From NCBI GenBank assembly GCA_017465155.1, contig JAFTWV010000083.1, positions 1-42,217 on the forward strand: DNA of 42,217 nucleotides, in the 5' to 3' direction. Both the position numbers and the translations under genes were made by a program. Source of the DNA: Clostridia bacterium. Its GTDB lineage: Bacteria > Bacillota > Clostridia > Christensenellales > Aristaeellaceae. Numbering within the stretch: the stretch's first letter is position 1; every line of letters begins with the position of its first letter. A model generated the notes under the pieces. That model was given only the letters and a program-made list of their open reading frames with translations, ran no database searches and had not been told where the DNA came from. Shown in pieces: positions 7,487 through 16,139 of this stretch.

Positions 7487-8179
7487 TCAGGCTGAGTATC
7501 GTCGTTTTTCCAGCGCATGCACCGCAGCGGCCTCGATGGTCAGGACAAATGTGGCGCTAAACATCAGCAGACCGCGATACACGGCAAGTCCATACTGCGC
7601 CATGGCTTCCAGCGGCGTGCCGGACACAGGTCCGGCCAGAAACAGGTAATTTCCGCCGGTGAGCGTATTTGCCGCAGCGGATGCAATGCACGCCAGCAGC
7701 AGAAAGAACCATGCGGACACAGCGTCGGCTGCGCGCGGTCGCCAGCCCAGACTCATGGACAGCACCGGCGCGCAGATCAGTCCGGCGTGCAGCGTGTGAA
7801 AGGCCAGTGACGTCAGGCGCGGCCATGGAGTTGCCAGCATGGCTGGATATGCCAGCGCCAGCGCTGCGCCGGGCATTCCGGCAAAAAAAGCAGCGCTGCG
7901 CAGCACGGGATGGCCTGTCAGCAGCATCGGCAATGTCAGTACGCCCAGCAGACTGCACAGGTGCAGCGGCAATCCTGTGCGCCATGTCAGCTGTCCGCCT
8001 TTCAGGAGGATCAGCTCCTGTACTGCCATTGCCAGCCAGATCAGACTGCCCAGGCGCCATGCAGCAATCCGGTACTGCTTTTGTGCTTGGGCAGACATCC
8101 CCCTCCGGCGCAGGGAGGCAATGCGTCGGCAGGCGCGCAGGGTCGGCAGCAGCAGCAACAGCAGGATCAGGATGGCCAT
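7487..8179 (-). CDS. YwaF/TMEM164-like membrane protein
   Basis: A 230-residue membrane protein with about six predicted helices. The motif LPLHLCSLLG after a GGQLTWRTG segment matches the YwaF (TIGR02206) family, whose members have a conserved W..xLPLHLC motif; later HTLHAGL and GGNYLFLAGP also fit. Function in bacteria is not established. The start at 8179 was chosen because AGGAGG lies 6 bases upstream; an in-frame ATG at 8233 has no such site. The coding strand is rich in Leu and Ala codons. I saw no clear promoter or terminator. Confidence 0.72.
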   Translation of the reverse strand: MAILILLLLLLPTLRACRRIASLRRRGMSAQAQKQYRIAAWRLGSLIWLAMAVQELILLKGGQLTWRTGLPLHLCSLLGVLTLPMLLTGHPVLRSAAFFAGMPGAALALAYPAMLATPWPRLTSLAFHTLHAGLICAPVLSMSLGWRPRAADAVSAWFFLLLACIASAAANTLTGGNYLFLAGPVSGTPLEAMAQYGLAVYRGLLMFSATFVLTIEAAAVHALEKRRYSA

Positions 8180-8265
8180 GGCGCACCTCCTTTGGCATGG
8201 AGGATGTCCGGCGCTGCGGCGGCTTATGCGCACTTCATCCGCAATTCACAGAGACGAAATATGAT

Positions 8266-8294
8266 AAACGGCGGAGCGCAGAATGCCGTTTTTT
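8266..8294 (+). terminator. Terminator-like hairpin upstream of the activase gene
   Basis: Stem AAACGGC / GCCGTTT with a 12-base loop and a run of T to 8294, reading rightwards. No rightward gene lies just upstream. It could end a small transcript, attenuate the activase transcript, or block antisense entry from the left. Confidence 0.5.
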
Positions 8295-8440
8295 GTTTGT
8301 TTCTCTTCATATTAAGAAGGAATTGGCAGGATCGCACCGAATTTGATCAAATTGCAGCGAATTTGTTTTGTTGCGAAAACGATTTATTTTCTTTGATCTG
8401 TCTGCTTTTGACAGTCTGATTCGGATCGAGGGTATTATCC

Positions 8441-11400
8441 ATGAAGATTTATCAAGCTGGTATCGATATTGGTTCAACGACGGTGAAGCTGGTTCTGCTG
8501 GATGAAGCGGACGGCATGGTTTATGGTGAATATCGCCGTCACAGCGCCCGCACGCAGGAGACGCTGGCAGAAATGATGCGCGAAGCCCGGGAGAAGCTGG
8601 GGCCCTGTGAGCTGCGCGTGCGTATGACGGGCTCGGGCGCGATTTCCCTTGCCGAGGCGCTGCATGTGGGATTCGTGCAGGAGGTTGTGGCGGTGGCGGG
8701 CGCGCTTCAGAAGGCGGCTCCCCAAACCGACGTGGCCATTGAGCTGGGCGGCGAGGATGCGAAGATCATCTACTTCACCGGCGGGCTTGAGGAGCGCATG
8801 AACGGCGTGTGTGCCGGCGGCACGGGCAGCTTTATCGATCAGATGGCCGCGCTGCTTAAGACCGATGCATCGGGGCTCAATGAGCTGGCAAAGGGATACC
8901 ATCAGCTCTATCCCATCGCGGCACGCTGCGGCGTGTTCGCCAAGAGCGACATCCAGCCTATGATTAACGAGGGTGTTCCGCGGGAGGACCTGGCAGCGTC
9001 CATCTTTCAGGCGGTGGTGAATCAGACCATCTCCGGTCTTGCGTGCGGCAAGCCGATTCGCGGCAATGTGGCATTCCTCGGCGGCCCGCTGCACTTCCTG
9101 ACGGAGCTGCGGCAGGCCTTCGTGCGTACGCTGAAGCTGACGGACGAGACGGCCGTCATTCCCGCCAACAGCCACCTGTTTGCCGCCACAGGGGCAGCAC
9201 AGGAGGCTGTGAACGATGCGCCCGTCCCGATGGATTCCCTGCTGGAGCGTCTGTCCCAGGGCGTGATGCTCACCTTCGGGCTGAAGCACCTTGCGCCCCT
9301 GTTCAACAATCAGGATGAATATGCTGCCTTCCGTCACCGCCATCACAAGGCGAAGGTGAAGCGCGGCGACCTGAGCGCTTATACGGGCGAATGCTTCCTT
9401 GGCATCGACGCGGGCTCCACCACGACCAAGGCAGCTCTCATCGGCAGCGAGGGAGAGCTGCTCTACTCCTTCTATGCCGGCAATCAGGGCAGCCCGATTG
9501 ACACGGCCCGCCGTGCCATTCAGGAGCTGTCCGAAAAGCTGCCGAAGGAAGCGCGCATTGCCCGCGCATGCGCCACCGGTTATGGCGAGAACCTGCTGAA
9601 ATCCGCTTTCTGTCTTGATGACGGCGAGGTGGAGACCATCGCCCATACCACAGCTGCCGCCTTCTTTGACCCTGAGGTTGACTGTGTGCTGGACATCGGC
9701 GGTCAGGACATGAAGTGCATCAAGCTCAAGAACGGATCGGTGGATACGATCCTGCTCAACGAAGCCTGCTCCTCCGGCTGTGGCTCCTTCCTTGAAAACT
9801 TCGCCAATTCTCTGGGTTATACGGCGGAGGGCTTTGCCGCCGAAGCGTTGTTTGCCAGGCATCCTGTTGATCTGGGCACCCGCTGCACTGTGTTTATGAA
9901 CTCCAACGTCAAGGAGGCGCAGAAGCAGGGCGCATCCGTGCAGGACATCAGCGCCGGTCTTGCCTGCTCGGTGATCAAGAACGCGCTGTTCAAGGTCATC
10001 AAGCTGGCGGATGCGAAGGATCTGGGCAGCCATATCGTCGTGCAGGGCGGCACGTTCCACAACAAGGCTGTGCTGCGCGCCTTTGAGCAGCTGTCAGGCG
10101 TGGAGGCTGTCTGCCCGGATATTTCAGGCATCATGGGCGCGTTCGGCGCGGCGCTGATCGCAAGGGAGCGCTGGTCAGGGCAGAAGGACAAGCCCTCTGC
10201 GATGCTTCCCATTGATGAAATCCTGTCCCTTACGTGGCAGACCCGCACTGCCCGCTGTCAGGGCTGTACCAACCGCTGCATGCTGACTGTCAGCCTCTTT
10301 CCCGGCGGACGGCGGCACATTACCGGCAACCGGTGTGAAAAGGGCCTTGGTGCAGGCGCAGAAAAGTCAGGCGCACCCAATGTCATGGCGTATAAGCTCA
10401 AGCGCCTGTTTGACTATGAGCCCCTCAGCATGCGCGAGGCAAAGCGCGGCGTGATCGGTATTCCCCGGGTGCTGAATCTGTATGAGAATTTTCCCTTCTG
10501 GATGACACTGCTGACGAAGCTGTCTTTCCGGGTGATCGTTTCACCCGCGTCCAGCCGGCAGATCTATGAGCTGGGCATGGCGTCCATCCCCTCTGAGAGC
10601 GAGTGCTATCCTGCCAAGCTGGCTCACGGTCATGTACAGTGGCTGATTGACAGCGGTGTGAAGACCATCTTCTACCCCTCCGTATTCTATGAGCACCAGG
10701 AGGCTGCACGGGCACAGAATCACTACAACTGCCCGATGGTTGCTGCGAATCCGGAAAACATCGCTGCCAACGTGGAGGACATCACCAGCGGCAAGGTGCG
10801 GATTTTGAAGCCCTTTGTGGCGCTGACGAACGAGAAGGTCATCGCAGACCGTCTGGTGAGGTTCTTCCGGGAGACCTACGGCGTGCCGGAGAAGGAGGTG
10901 CGTCAGGCCGTCCATGCCGCGTGGGAGGAGCAGAGCTGCGCCAAGACCGATGTGCGTGCCGAGGGCCAGCGCGCCCTGCAGTGGATGGCTGACAATCACC
11001 GCAAGGGCATCGTTCTGGCGGGCCGTCCCTATCATGTTGATCCTGAGATCAACCACGGCATGCCCGAGCTGATTGCATCCTACGGCCTTGCAGTCCTGAC
11101 GGAGGACAGCATCCCTGCCAGCTTCACCGGTGAGCATCCCCTGAGAGTCAGTGATCAGTGGGTGTACCACAGCCGTCTGTACCTTGCTGCGCAGTTTGTC
11201 CGTACGCGCAATGATCTGGAGCTGATCCAGCTCAACTCCTTCGGCTGCGGTCTGGATGCGGTTACCACCGATCAGGTCTGCGAGATTCTCGAAAAGTCCG
11301 GCAAGCTCTATACGCTCATCAAGATTGACGAGGTCAACAGCCTCGGCGCGGCGCGCATCCGCGTCAGGAGTCTGCTGGCTGCCATGGCGCAGCGCGAGCG

Positions 11401-12682
11401 TCAGGGTGTACTGCCCAAGGCCGCGCCTGCCAGCTATCAGCGCGTGGAGTACACCCGGACCATGAATCAGGAAAAGTACACCATCCTCGCGCCCAATATG
11501 TCTCCGCTGCATTTTGATCTGCTGGAGCCGGTGTTCCGCCAGCACGGCTACAACGTGGTGCTGCTGCAGAACAACAGCCGGTCAGCCATTGATATGGGCC
11601 TGAAGTATGTCAACAATGACGCCTGCTATCCGTCCATCATCACCGTCGGGCAGATGATGGAGGCCGTCCTGTCCGGAAAGTACGATACGGATCATCTGGC
11701 GCTGGCGATGACGCAGACCGGCGGCTGCTGCCGTGCGTCGAATTATGTCGGCTTCATTCGCCGGGCGCTGGAAAAGGCTGGACTGGGTCATATTCCCGTC
11801 ATTTCTCTCAATTTCAACGGTATGGAAACCAACGAGGGGTTCAAGCTGTCTGCGTCGCTGCTGACGGGACTGGTACAGGGCCTTGTTTACGGCGATCTGC
11901 TGATGCGCTGCCTGTACCGCACACGCCCCTACGAGGTGGAGGTCGGAAGCGCCAACGCCCTGAAGGAACGTTGGTCACGCATCTGCATCGACAGCCTGAC
12001 CAATGCCAGGACAGGTTACCGGTTCGCGGACATCTGCCGCGGGATTGTCGCAGACTTTGACGAGCTGCCCATCCATGAGGATTTGATCAAACCCCGCGTA
12101 GGCATCGTCGGCGAGATTCTCGTCAAGTATATGCCGGCGGCGAACAACAACCTGGTCGACCTGCTGGAGCAGGAAGGCGCGGAGGCTGTTGTTCCCGATC
12201 TGCTGGACTTCTTCAATTATAGCATCTACAACGGCAAATTCCAGCACCGCAGCTATGGCCGTCCATGGCAGAGCGAGGCAACGGCAGTCCTCGGCGTGAA
12301 AGCCATCCGTGCCATCCGAAAGCCTGCGCTGGACGCGCTGCGCCGTTCCCGCCGCTTCGACGTTCCCATGACCATCGAGCACATGGCTGAGATGACCGAA
12401 CCCTATATTTCTGTCGGCAATCAGTACGGCGAGGGCTGGTTCCTCACGGGCGAAATGATCGAGCTGATCAAGTCCGGCGCACCCAATATCATCTGTATCC
12501 AGCCCTTTGCCTGCCTGCCTAACCATGTGGTCGGCAAGGGTATGATCAAGCAGCTCCGCCAGAAGTTCCCGGAGGCCAACATATGCGCTGTGGACTACGA
12601 TCCCGGCGCAAGTGAGGTCAACCAGCTCAACCGCATCAAGCTGATGCTTTCCGCGGCCCGAAAGAAGCTCGAAAATGCATGA
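8441..12682 (+). CDS. Giant fused 2-hydroxyacyl-CoA dehydratase activase-like protein
   Basis: A 1,413-residue protein of the BadF/BadG/HgdC superfamily. Two ASKHA ATPase domains stand in tandem: residues 4-260 (GIDIGSTTVK; ELGGEDAKIIYF) and 318-575 (GIDAGSTTTK; DIGGQDMKCI). Each keeps two Cys positioned like the [4Fe-4S] ligands of HgdC (Cys124/Cys163; Cys443/Cys482, with an extra Cys447). A Cys cluster follows at 606, 609, 613 and 632, then a DUF2229 region (about 650-900) and a C-terminal part resembling the dehydratase subunits (AGRPYHVDPE near 855; CYPSIITVGQMMEAV near 1065). Known activators use ATP to push a low-potential electron into a dehydratase; long fusions like this are common in Clostridia, but their substrate is unknown. 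GAGGG precedes the ATG. bioY follows after 43 bases. No separate dehydratase genes are adjacent. Confidence 0.85.
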   Translation: MKIYQAGIDIGSTTVKLVLLDEADGMVYGEYRRHSARTQETLAEMMREAREKLGPCELRVRMTGSGAISLAEALHVGFVQEVVAVAGALQKAAPQTDVAIELGGEDAKIIYFTGGLEERMNGVCAGGTGSFIDQMAALLKTDASGLNELAKGYHQLYPIAARCGVFAKSDIQPMINEGVPREDLAASIFQAVVNQTISGLACGKPIRGNVAFLGGPLHFLTELRQAFVRTLKLTDETAVIPANSHLFAATGAAQEAVNDAPVPMDSLLERLSQGVMLTFGLKHLAPLFNNQDEYAAFRHRHHKAKVKRGDLSAYTGECFLGIDAGSTTTKAALIGSEGELLYSFYAGNQGSPIDTARRAIQELSEKLPKEARIARACATGYGENLLKSAFCLDDGEVETIAHTTAAAFFDPEVDCVLDIGGQDMKCIKLKNGSVDTILLNEACSSGCGSFLENFANSLGYTAEGFAAEALFARHPVDLGTRCTVFMNSNVKEAQKQGASVQDISAGLACSVIKNALFKVIKLADAKDLGSHIVVQGGTFHNKAVLRAFEQLSGVEAVCPDISGIMGAFGAALIARERWSGQKDKPSAMLPIDEILSLTWQTRTARCQGCTNRCMLTVSLFPGGRRHITGNRCEKGLGAGAEKSGAPNVMAYKLKRLFDYEPLSMREAKRGVIGIPRVLNLYENFPFWMTLLTKLSFRVIVSPASSRQIYELGMASIPSESECYPAKLAHGHVQWLIDSGVKTIFYPSVFYEHQEAARAQNHYNCPMVAANPENIAANVEDITSGKVRILKPFVALTNEKVIADRLVRFFRETYGVPEKEVRQAVHAAWEEQSCAKTDVRAEGQRALQWMADNHRKGIVLAGRPYHVDPEINHGMPELIASYGLAVLTEDSIPASFTGEHPLRVSDQWVYHSRLYLAAQFVRTRNDLELIQLNSFGCGLDAVTTDQVCEILEKSGKLYTLIKIDEVNSLGAARIRVRSLLAAMAQRERQGVLPKAAPASYQRVEYTRTMNQEKYTILAPNMSPLHFDLLEPVFRQHGYNVVLLQNNSRSAIDMGLKYVNNDACYPSIITVGQMMEAVLSGKYDTDHLALAMTQTGGCCRASNYVGFIRRALEKAGLGHIPVISLNFNGMETNEGFKLSASLLTGLVQGLVYGDLLMRCLYRTRPYEVEVGSANALKERWSRICIDSLTNARTGYRFADICRGIVADFDELPIHEDLIKPRVGIVGEILVKYMPAANNNLVDLLEQEGAEAVVPDLLDFFNYSIYNGKFQHRSYGRPWQSEATAVLGVKAIRAIRKPALDALRRSRRFDVPMTIEHMAEMTEPYISVGNQYGEGWFLTGEMIELIKSGAPNIICIQPFACLPNHVVGKGMIKQLRQKFPEANICAVDYDPGASEVNQLNRIKLMLSAARKKLENA

Positions 12683-12725
12683 CCCCGCCGTTCCATGCAG
12701 GACGCACGATGACAGGAGGATCGCC

Positions 12726-13256
12726 ATGACTACGCGAACGATGACGCTTGCCGCCATGCTGACGGCCCTCCTGTGCATCGTCGGCCCGCTGACGCTGCCC
12801 ATTGGTCCTGTGCCGGTGTCATTGCTGACGGCGGTGCTGCTGCTGACGGCGATGCTGCTTGGCGGACGTCTTGCAGTGCTTGCCTGCGGGGTTTATCTGC
12901 TGCTGGGATTGCTGGGGCTGCCGGTACTCAGCGGCTTCACAGGCGGCGCAGGGCAGTTTGTCGGCCCGACCGGCGGATACCTTGTGGGCTATCTGCCCAT
13001 GACATTCCTTGCCGGGGCGGTCTGCGCCCGGACGGACGACTGCCGTTTTCAGGCGCTGGTCTTTATCGCCGCGACGATCCTGCTCTATGCCGTGGGGACT
13101 GTCTGGTACTGTATGCAGTCCGGCGTGACAGCAGGAGCTGCATGTCTGGTATGCGTGCTGCCTTTTCTGCCTTTTGATGCGGTGAAAATTGCCGCTGTGC
13201 TGGCCATTGGCCCCCGATTGAAGCGCAGGCTGCGCAGATTGAGGCTGCTGTCCTGA
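12726..13256 (+). CDS. bioY: Biotin transporter BioY (ECF substrate-binding component)
   Basis: A 176-residue membrane protein with about six helices. Family hallmarks are PLTLPIGPVPVSLLT in helix 1-2, GLLGLPVLSGFTGGAGQFVGPTGGYLVGYLP in the middle (biotin-binding loop) and LPFLPFDAVKIAAVLAIGP at the end. BioY captures biotin at the cell surface, usually with an EcfT-EcfAA' energising module that is not in this window. The start at 12726 has AGGAGG 6 bases upstream. It begins 43 bases after the activase-like gene with no terminator between them, so the two are probably co-transcribed. No BirA-like operator was recognised. Confidence 0.92.
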   Translation: MTTRTMTLAAMLTALLCIVGPLTLPIGPVPVSLLTAVLLLTAMLLGGRLAVLACGVYLLLGLLGLPVLSGFTGGAGQFVGPTGGYLVGYLPMTFLAGAVCARTDDCRFQALVFIAATILLYAVGTVWYCMQSGVTAGAACLVCVLPFLPFDAVKIAAVLAIGPRLKRRLRRLRLLS

Positions 13257-13350
13257 CGAGTATTGCCGTAAAATACTTCAGAAAATCCTCTGCAGCCGGA
13301 GCCGCCCCGCTTTGCAGCCTGGCGACCAATGCACCTCTTCGCAAAAGAAT

Positions 13351-13403
13351 AAGAGCGCACTTACATACCTCCACTGTGGTCGGTAGCAAGCGCGCTCTTT
13401 TGT
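13351..13403 (+). terminator. Long-loop hairpin after bioY
   Basis: AAGAGCGC (13351-13358) pairs with GCGCTCTT (13392-13399), followed by TTTG. The 33-base loop can form further short pairings (CTT/AAG, ACC/GGT). It lies 95 bases past the bioY stop, so it is a plausible but not classic terminator. Confidence 0.5.
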
Positions 13404-13517
13404 GCGATCTGACAAAAGTGATAGGATCAATTCGCCCCTGAAAAAAGCACACGCCGGTATTTTGAGAGCTTTCCCTTCCGGCCGTTCACCTGTGTCATCG
13501 GGCTTTTTTGACAATCT

Positions 13518-13566
13518 GACGCCTCCTGCCGTAGTTTTCGTCTGCAGCAGGAGGCGTCGTTTTTTT
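13518..13566 (+). terminator. Strong terminator before the VanY-like gene
   Basis: A perfect 12-bp stem GACGCCTCCTGC / GCAGGAGGCGTC followed rightwards by GTTTTTTTA. On the minus strand the same stem lies 27 bases past the VanY-like stop, but without a T-run. Confidence 0.8.
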
Positions 13567-13585
13567 ATCCGTTATATCAGAAAAA

Positions 13586-14743
13586 TCAGTACTCGTACAC
13601 CGTCACCACACCGCCCATGTTGTCAAGGGACATGGTGTAGTTATTGGTCATGCGGTTCACATCTACAGTGAAGGTGGCTACATCGTCGCCCACCTGCTGA
13701 CGGGTGATCTCATACTTCTTCACGCCGTTTTCAAACACCGCAATGTGCGGATGCTCCTGCAGGTACTCCACATACTCCTCCAGACACAGGCCCAGATGAT
13801 TCATGACGGCCGCGTGACCCTTGCCGACATAACGGTAGCAGTTCAGAGACTGGCTCATGCCGGTCTTGTAGGTCTTGTCAACCGTATCGGCATAAGGATA
13901 GCCCACCGTGGGGAAGCGGAAGACAAAGCCGTACTTCCAGCTGTTCTCATAGAACCACTTGCCCTGCGCAGTCTCATAGAAGGGCGTGCTGCGCAGCTCC
14001 TCATTGCCGGATTCATACAGATACAGCGAGAAGGCAAGGCCCGAGTTGAACTCGGACGTACCGGGATAGTTGACCTTCGTCTTGGCACGCTCAATCAGGC
14101 GCTCGTCGCTGTAATTGGGGTAACGCCTGCGGTAATATTCTACCTGCTCCTGGAATATCTCATTCTGGCGATCCCACGTGCGGTAGGAATAGTCTACCAC
14201 ATAATGCTCCTGACCGGCTTCCTTTGCAGCCTTCAGGGCTTCGATCAGCGCGTCGATCGCCACGGTGTGCAGCTTGCGGGACGCATCGGCCCAGAAGCTG
14301 TCCAGCCCCGACTCACGGGCATAGCTGCTCAGGGAAAGGATGCCGCTCTCATCGAAATCACCCGGACGGGAGTGCCACTCGTTAACCAGCAGCAGACCGC
14401 CGAACATGATATCCGAGCGGCTGACAGTCTCGGTGCCGGGAGCTTCGAGGGGATAGTTGGTCAGGTCGATCACGTCCCAACCCTCCCGGGCCGCTTCAGG
14501 CCAGGATTTGTTGGCCTGATTGGCAGCCACCTCCGCCTGATACTCCTGCAGGGCGAGGTTATACTCCGCCTGTTTGCGGGCGTTGCGCTCCTCCACCTCC
14601 TCCTGCTGTGCAGCAAGCAGACCGGCGCGGTACTCGGACAGCATTCTGCCGCCCACCACCGTGCCTGCTGCCAGCAGGGCCAGCAGAACAGTCAGGACGA
14701 TCAGTCCCTTCATGGGATCCTTGCGCTTGATTTTCTTACTCAT
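13586..14743 (-). CDS. VanY-like (peptidase M15B) protein lacking the zinc site
   Basis: A 385-residue type II membrane protein: basic N-terminus, a membrane helix at 13-32, a short coiled region (40-75), then an M15B/VanY-like domain (about 90-335) and a beta-rich C-terminal extension. The fold signature is clear (YSYRTWDRQNEIF; YPGTSEFNSGLAFSL; KWFYENSWKYGFVFRFP; NCYRYVGKGHA). However, the SxHxxGxAxD zinc motif reads SEFNSGLAFS, with Phe232 for His and Ser239 for Asp. The later EPWH motif reads SLNC, with Cys302 for His and Ser299 for the catalytic Glu. All metal ligands and the catalytic residue are therefore replaced, so it is probably not a D,D-carboxypeptidase and more likely a wall-binding or scaffold protein. 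The start at 14743 has AGGTG 8 bases upstream. Confidence 0.85.
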   Translation of the reverse strand: MSKKIKRKDPMKGLIVLTVLLALLAAGTVVGGRMLSEYRAGLLAAQQEEVEERNARKQAEYNLALQEYQAEVAANQANKSWPEAAREGWDVIDLTNYPLEAPGTETVSRSDIMFGGLLLVNEWHSRPGDFDESGILSLSSYARESGLDSFWADASRKLHTVAIDALIEALKAAKEAGQEHYVVDYSYRTWDRQNEIFQEQVEYYRRRYPNYSDERLIERAKTKVNYPGTSEFNSGLAFSLYLYESGNEELRSTPFYETAQGKWFYENSWKYGFVFRFPTVGYPYADTVDKTYKTGMSQSLNCYRYVGKGHAAVMNHLGLCLEEYVEYLQEHPHIAVFENGVKKYEITRQQVGDDVATFTVDVNRMTNNYTMSLDNMGGVVTVYEY

Positions 14744-14962
14744 ATGGGATACACCTGCCTTTTGCGGGTTTTCATGGTCATTGACGCCTGTCCGCACCAT
14801 TTTTGCATATCAAAAAGGGTACAGTGAGGGATATTCATCTATGTTATTTCGCCGTTCATTTGCCGTTTTCCTGCCGAACGGGACAACATGGGCAAAATCT
14901 GCATGAAATTTTAGACGGACGGGCATGCTGTGGTTGAATCCATGAAAGGAAGGATCATCAAT

Positions 14963-15997
14963 ATGCGCAGAATCATCAGCCTGCTCACGTGTATCGCAGC
15001 CGCCGCATGCATGACCGCCTGTACCGCCAGCGCCGACCAGCGCACAGGCGAGGCGCAGGGCTACGGCGGCCTGCTCCGCGTCACCGTGAGCATGAACGGA
15101 TCGGACATCACCGCCGTGAATGTTGTGGAGCATCACGAGACCGACGGCGTAGGTACCCGTGCCATTGACGCACTGCCCAATGCCATTGTACAAGCAGACA
15201 GCGTTGACGTGGACAGCGTTTCCGGCGCAACCATCACCAGCGAAGCCATCAAGGCCGCCGTCAGCAGCGCCATCGGCTTGGAAGGGATGATCATGGATAT
15301 GATCCCCGCTCCGGACGCTGACAATGCGGTTCCCGCCGCCATGGACGGCGTTGGCATGGCCGCTACCGGCCGCATTGGCCCCGGCACGGATGCAAATGGC
15401 AATCAGGTCTATGCCTTCAATGTCGTATTCGCTCATGCCAGCTTTGACCAGGAGGGCCGCATTCTCTCCCTCGCCGTCGATCAGATGGAGGTTGCCTCTC
15501 CCAATCTCGGCGGGGGCGCCTCCGTATTCAGCGGCTTTCCCGGCGGTGATGTGACGGAAGACAGCTTCATGTCAGAAATCGCCGCCTGGACCACCAAGGG
15601 CGCGCAGGGCGATCGCTACATGCTCGGCAGCGGCTCATGGCGCAGCCAGATGGACGCCTACGAGCAGATGATGACCGGCAAAACCATCGACGAGGTCAAC
15701 GACTGGTTCAGCCAGTATTTCTCTGCCGAAACCGGCAAACCCCTGTCCAGCGGCGCTGCCTTTGATTCACTCAGCGACACAGACCGGACCGCCCTGACTG
15801 ACATGACCTCCCGCGCAACCATGTCCCTGCGCGGCGAGCACGGCAACATTCTGCTGGCCATCCAGCGTGCATGGGAGGATGCGCAGCGCAATTCCTCCGG
15901 CAGCGGCGATACCGCCAGTCCCGGCAGCACGGATGGCACGATGGTAGACACCAATACCCCCACCAACATGACCGACAGCGAAGCAACGATGGGCTGA
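14963..15997 (+). CDS. FMN-binding domain lipoprotein
   Basis: A 344-residue exported protein. The N-terminus is a signal sequence ending near MTAC (Cys20), a plausible lipobox. Residues 33-105 form an FMN_bind domain like that of NqrC/RnfG: LLRVTVSMNGSDITAVNVVEH, then SVSGATITSEAIKAAV. In that family FMN is linked through phosphoester to the last Thr of SGATxT (here Thr92). The remaining part (about 125-300) contains a second repeat-like region (VVFAHASFDQEGRILSLAVD) and ends in a Ser/Thr-rich tail. It should take part in electron transfer outside the membrane. The start at 14963 has GGAAGG about 8 bases upstream. No Rnf or Nqr genes are adjacent. Flavin attachment is a family inference. Confidence 0.83.
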   Translation: MRRIISLLTCIAAAACMTACTASADQRTGEAQGYGGLLRVTVSMNGSDITAVNVVEHHETDGVGTRAIDALPNAIVQADSVDVDSVSGATITSEAIKAAVSSAIGLEGMIMDMIPAPDADNAVPAAMDGVGMAATGRIGPGTDANGNQVYAFNVVFAHASFDQEGRILSLAVDQMEVASPNLGGGASVFSGFPGGDVTEDSFMSEIAAWTTKGAQGDRYMLGSGSWRSQMDAYEQMMTGKTIDEVNDWFSQYFSAETGKPLSSGAAFDSLSDTDRTALTDMTSRATMSLRGEHGNILLAIQRAWEDAQRNSSGSGDTASPGSTDGTMVDTNTPTNMTDSEATMG

Positions 15998-16074
15998 CCC
16001 ATCTGTTTTCGCCAAAAAGTGCCTTTGCAGCCCTTCTGCATTTGCGCAGCCAAACTCCCCGCATCACGCAAGCA

Positions 16075-16116
16075 GCCGCAGGAAGCCCCCTTTTTTCGGC
16101 GCCCTGCGGCATTTTA
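16075..16116 (+). terminator. Terminator of the FMN-binding lipoprotein gene
   Basis: Stem GCCGCAGG (16075-16082) / CCTGCGGC (16103-16110) with a 20-base loop, followed by ATTTTAT. It lies between convergent genes. Confidence 0.65.
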
Positions 16117-16139
16117 TATTGCGATAAAAGAAGCGGTCA

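Larger units (their letters stand above)
13257..13585. other. Spacer between convergent genes, two terminators
   Basis: These 329 bases lie between bioY and the VanY-like gene, which converge. They hold a long hairpin at 13351-13399 and a strong rightward terminator at 13518-13566. The middle section (13400-13517) contains nothing that I can assign; I compared it with common riboswitch consensuses from memory and saw no match. Confidence 0.6.

Noticed and set aside
8408-8438. TTGACA ... TATTAT just before the activase ATG
   Set aside because: Spacer is 19 bases and the -10 ends only two bases before the start codon, leaving no room for the ribosome site.
13400-13517. Riboswitch between bioY and the VanY-like gene
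   Set aside because: Remembered consensus features of cyclic-di-GMP, T-box and SAM riboswitches were not found, and neither flanking gene starts here.
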